From: Salipiger sp. H15
GTDB lineage: Bacteria; Pseudomonadota; Alphaproteobacteria; Rhodobacterales; Rhodobacteraceae
NCBI RefSeq assembly: GCF_040409955.1
Contig: NZ_CP123385.1
Location: forward strand, 975,501-1,039,500
Reading direction: 5' to 3'
DNA: 64,000 bases
Part shown: piece after piece, positions 62,242-64,000 of the stretch
Layout: each line of letters opens with the position of its first letter
Numbering within the stretch: the stretch's first letter is position 1
The notes under the pieces: model-generated
What the model was told of the DNA's origin: nothing
Databases searched by the model: none
The model's input: only the letters and a program-made list of their open reading frames with translations
Translations under genes and position numbers: made by a program

Positions 62242-62275
62242 GGCCACCGGAGCTTTCCGCTCCGGTGGCCTTTTT
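62242..62275 (+). terminator. Intrinsic terminator of the glycine-zipper lipoprotein gene
   Basis: A perfect 11-bp stem GGCCACCGGAG/CTCCGGTGGCC, 7-base loop, then five T. It separates the small lipoprotein from pccA, so pccA has its own promoter or is reached by read-through. Confidence 0.92.
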
Positions 62276-62337
62276 GCTGCCTCCGCCCCAGCCGCGGCCC
62301 CGGCCGTAGGCCAAGAAACGCAACGAAAGGGACAGAC

Positions 62338-64000
<1,663 letters not shown>

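Overview
The window is a chromosomal segment of a GC-rich alphaproteobacterium, most probably a Rhodobacteraceae (roseobacter/Salipiger-like) genome. The basis is gene content and order typical of that family: pmbA-cysQ-DUF4170-waaA-lpxK, rsmB-heparinase-purH, lspA-DUF3035-M16-M16, and pccB-small ORF-pccA with a PccR-type regulator. A recurrent intergenic element (CGCCTCCGGCGGG-GTATTT-AAAGA) also points there; it occurs twice. Coding is dense on both strands. I found no tRNA, rRNA, CRISPR array, insertion sequence, integrase or phage gene, so this reads as core chromosome with a few accessory genes.

Layout. 1-6.6 kb: assimilatory nitrogen block on the minus strand (Rrf2/NsrR-like regulator, then nirB-nirD-FNT channel, an intrinsic terminator, a fused PP2C phosphatase/Ser-Thr kinase, and the start of cyanase). 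6.7-9.4 kb: VOC protein, a protein of 19-residue calcium-roll-like repeats, NAD kinase. 9.6-16.8 kb: glyA, MFS exporter, MscS channel, 1-Cys peroxiredoxin, aldehyde dehydrogenase. 16.9-22.9 kb: lipid A/envelope cluster (lpxK, waaA, DUF4170, cysQ-like, pmbA, DUF2233, rbfA). 23-29.2 kb: dapB, sdhAF4-like, rsmB, heparinase-like, purH. 29.3-31.8 kb: a PQQ glucose-dehydrogenase-type enzyme split into a catalytic gene and a separate membrane-anchor gene. 32-37 kb: beta-lactamase-fold serine hydrolase, lspA, DUF3035 lipoprotein and an M16 peptidase pair. 37.2-43.3 kb: dapA, Slt, UbiH-type hydroxylase, HAD nucleotidase, GntR regulator. 43.3-48.5 kb: a glycosyltransferase fused to a GspE/MshE-type N domain behind a leader hairpin, carA, yqeY, a second glycosyltransferase-like protein, DUF2244. 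48.6-51.6 kb: phosphoesterase and ctaD with a perfect Fnr box upstream. 51.6-55.6 kb: amidase, Excalibur lipoprotein, gatCA, a Cys-His-Asp lipoprotein. 55.6-64 kb: propionyl-CoA carboxylase region (pccR, Bcr/CflA exporter, pccB, small ORFs, pccA running off the end), with repeated TTTGC boxes that match the PccR operator.

How the genes work together. The nitrite block takes up nitrite (FNT), reduces it to ammonium (NirBD) and releases ammonium from cyanate (cyanase). An ANTAR-like pair of leader hairpins and Rrf2-type palindromes suggest its control. The pcc block carboxylates propionyl-CoA to methylmalonyl-CoA under a short-chain acyl-CoA sensor. The most interesting unexplained items are the split quinoprotein dehydrogenase, the MshEN-like/GT2 fusion with a hairpin that partly occludes its ribosome binding site, the 19-residue-repeat protein, the twin 24-bp palindromes after yqeY, and the minisatellite after the amidase.
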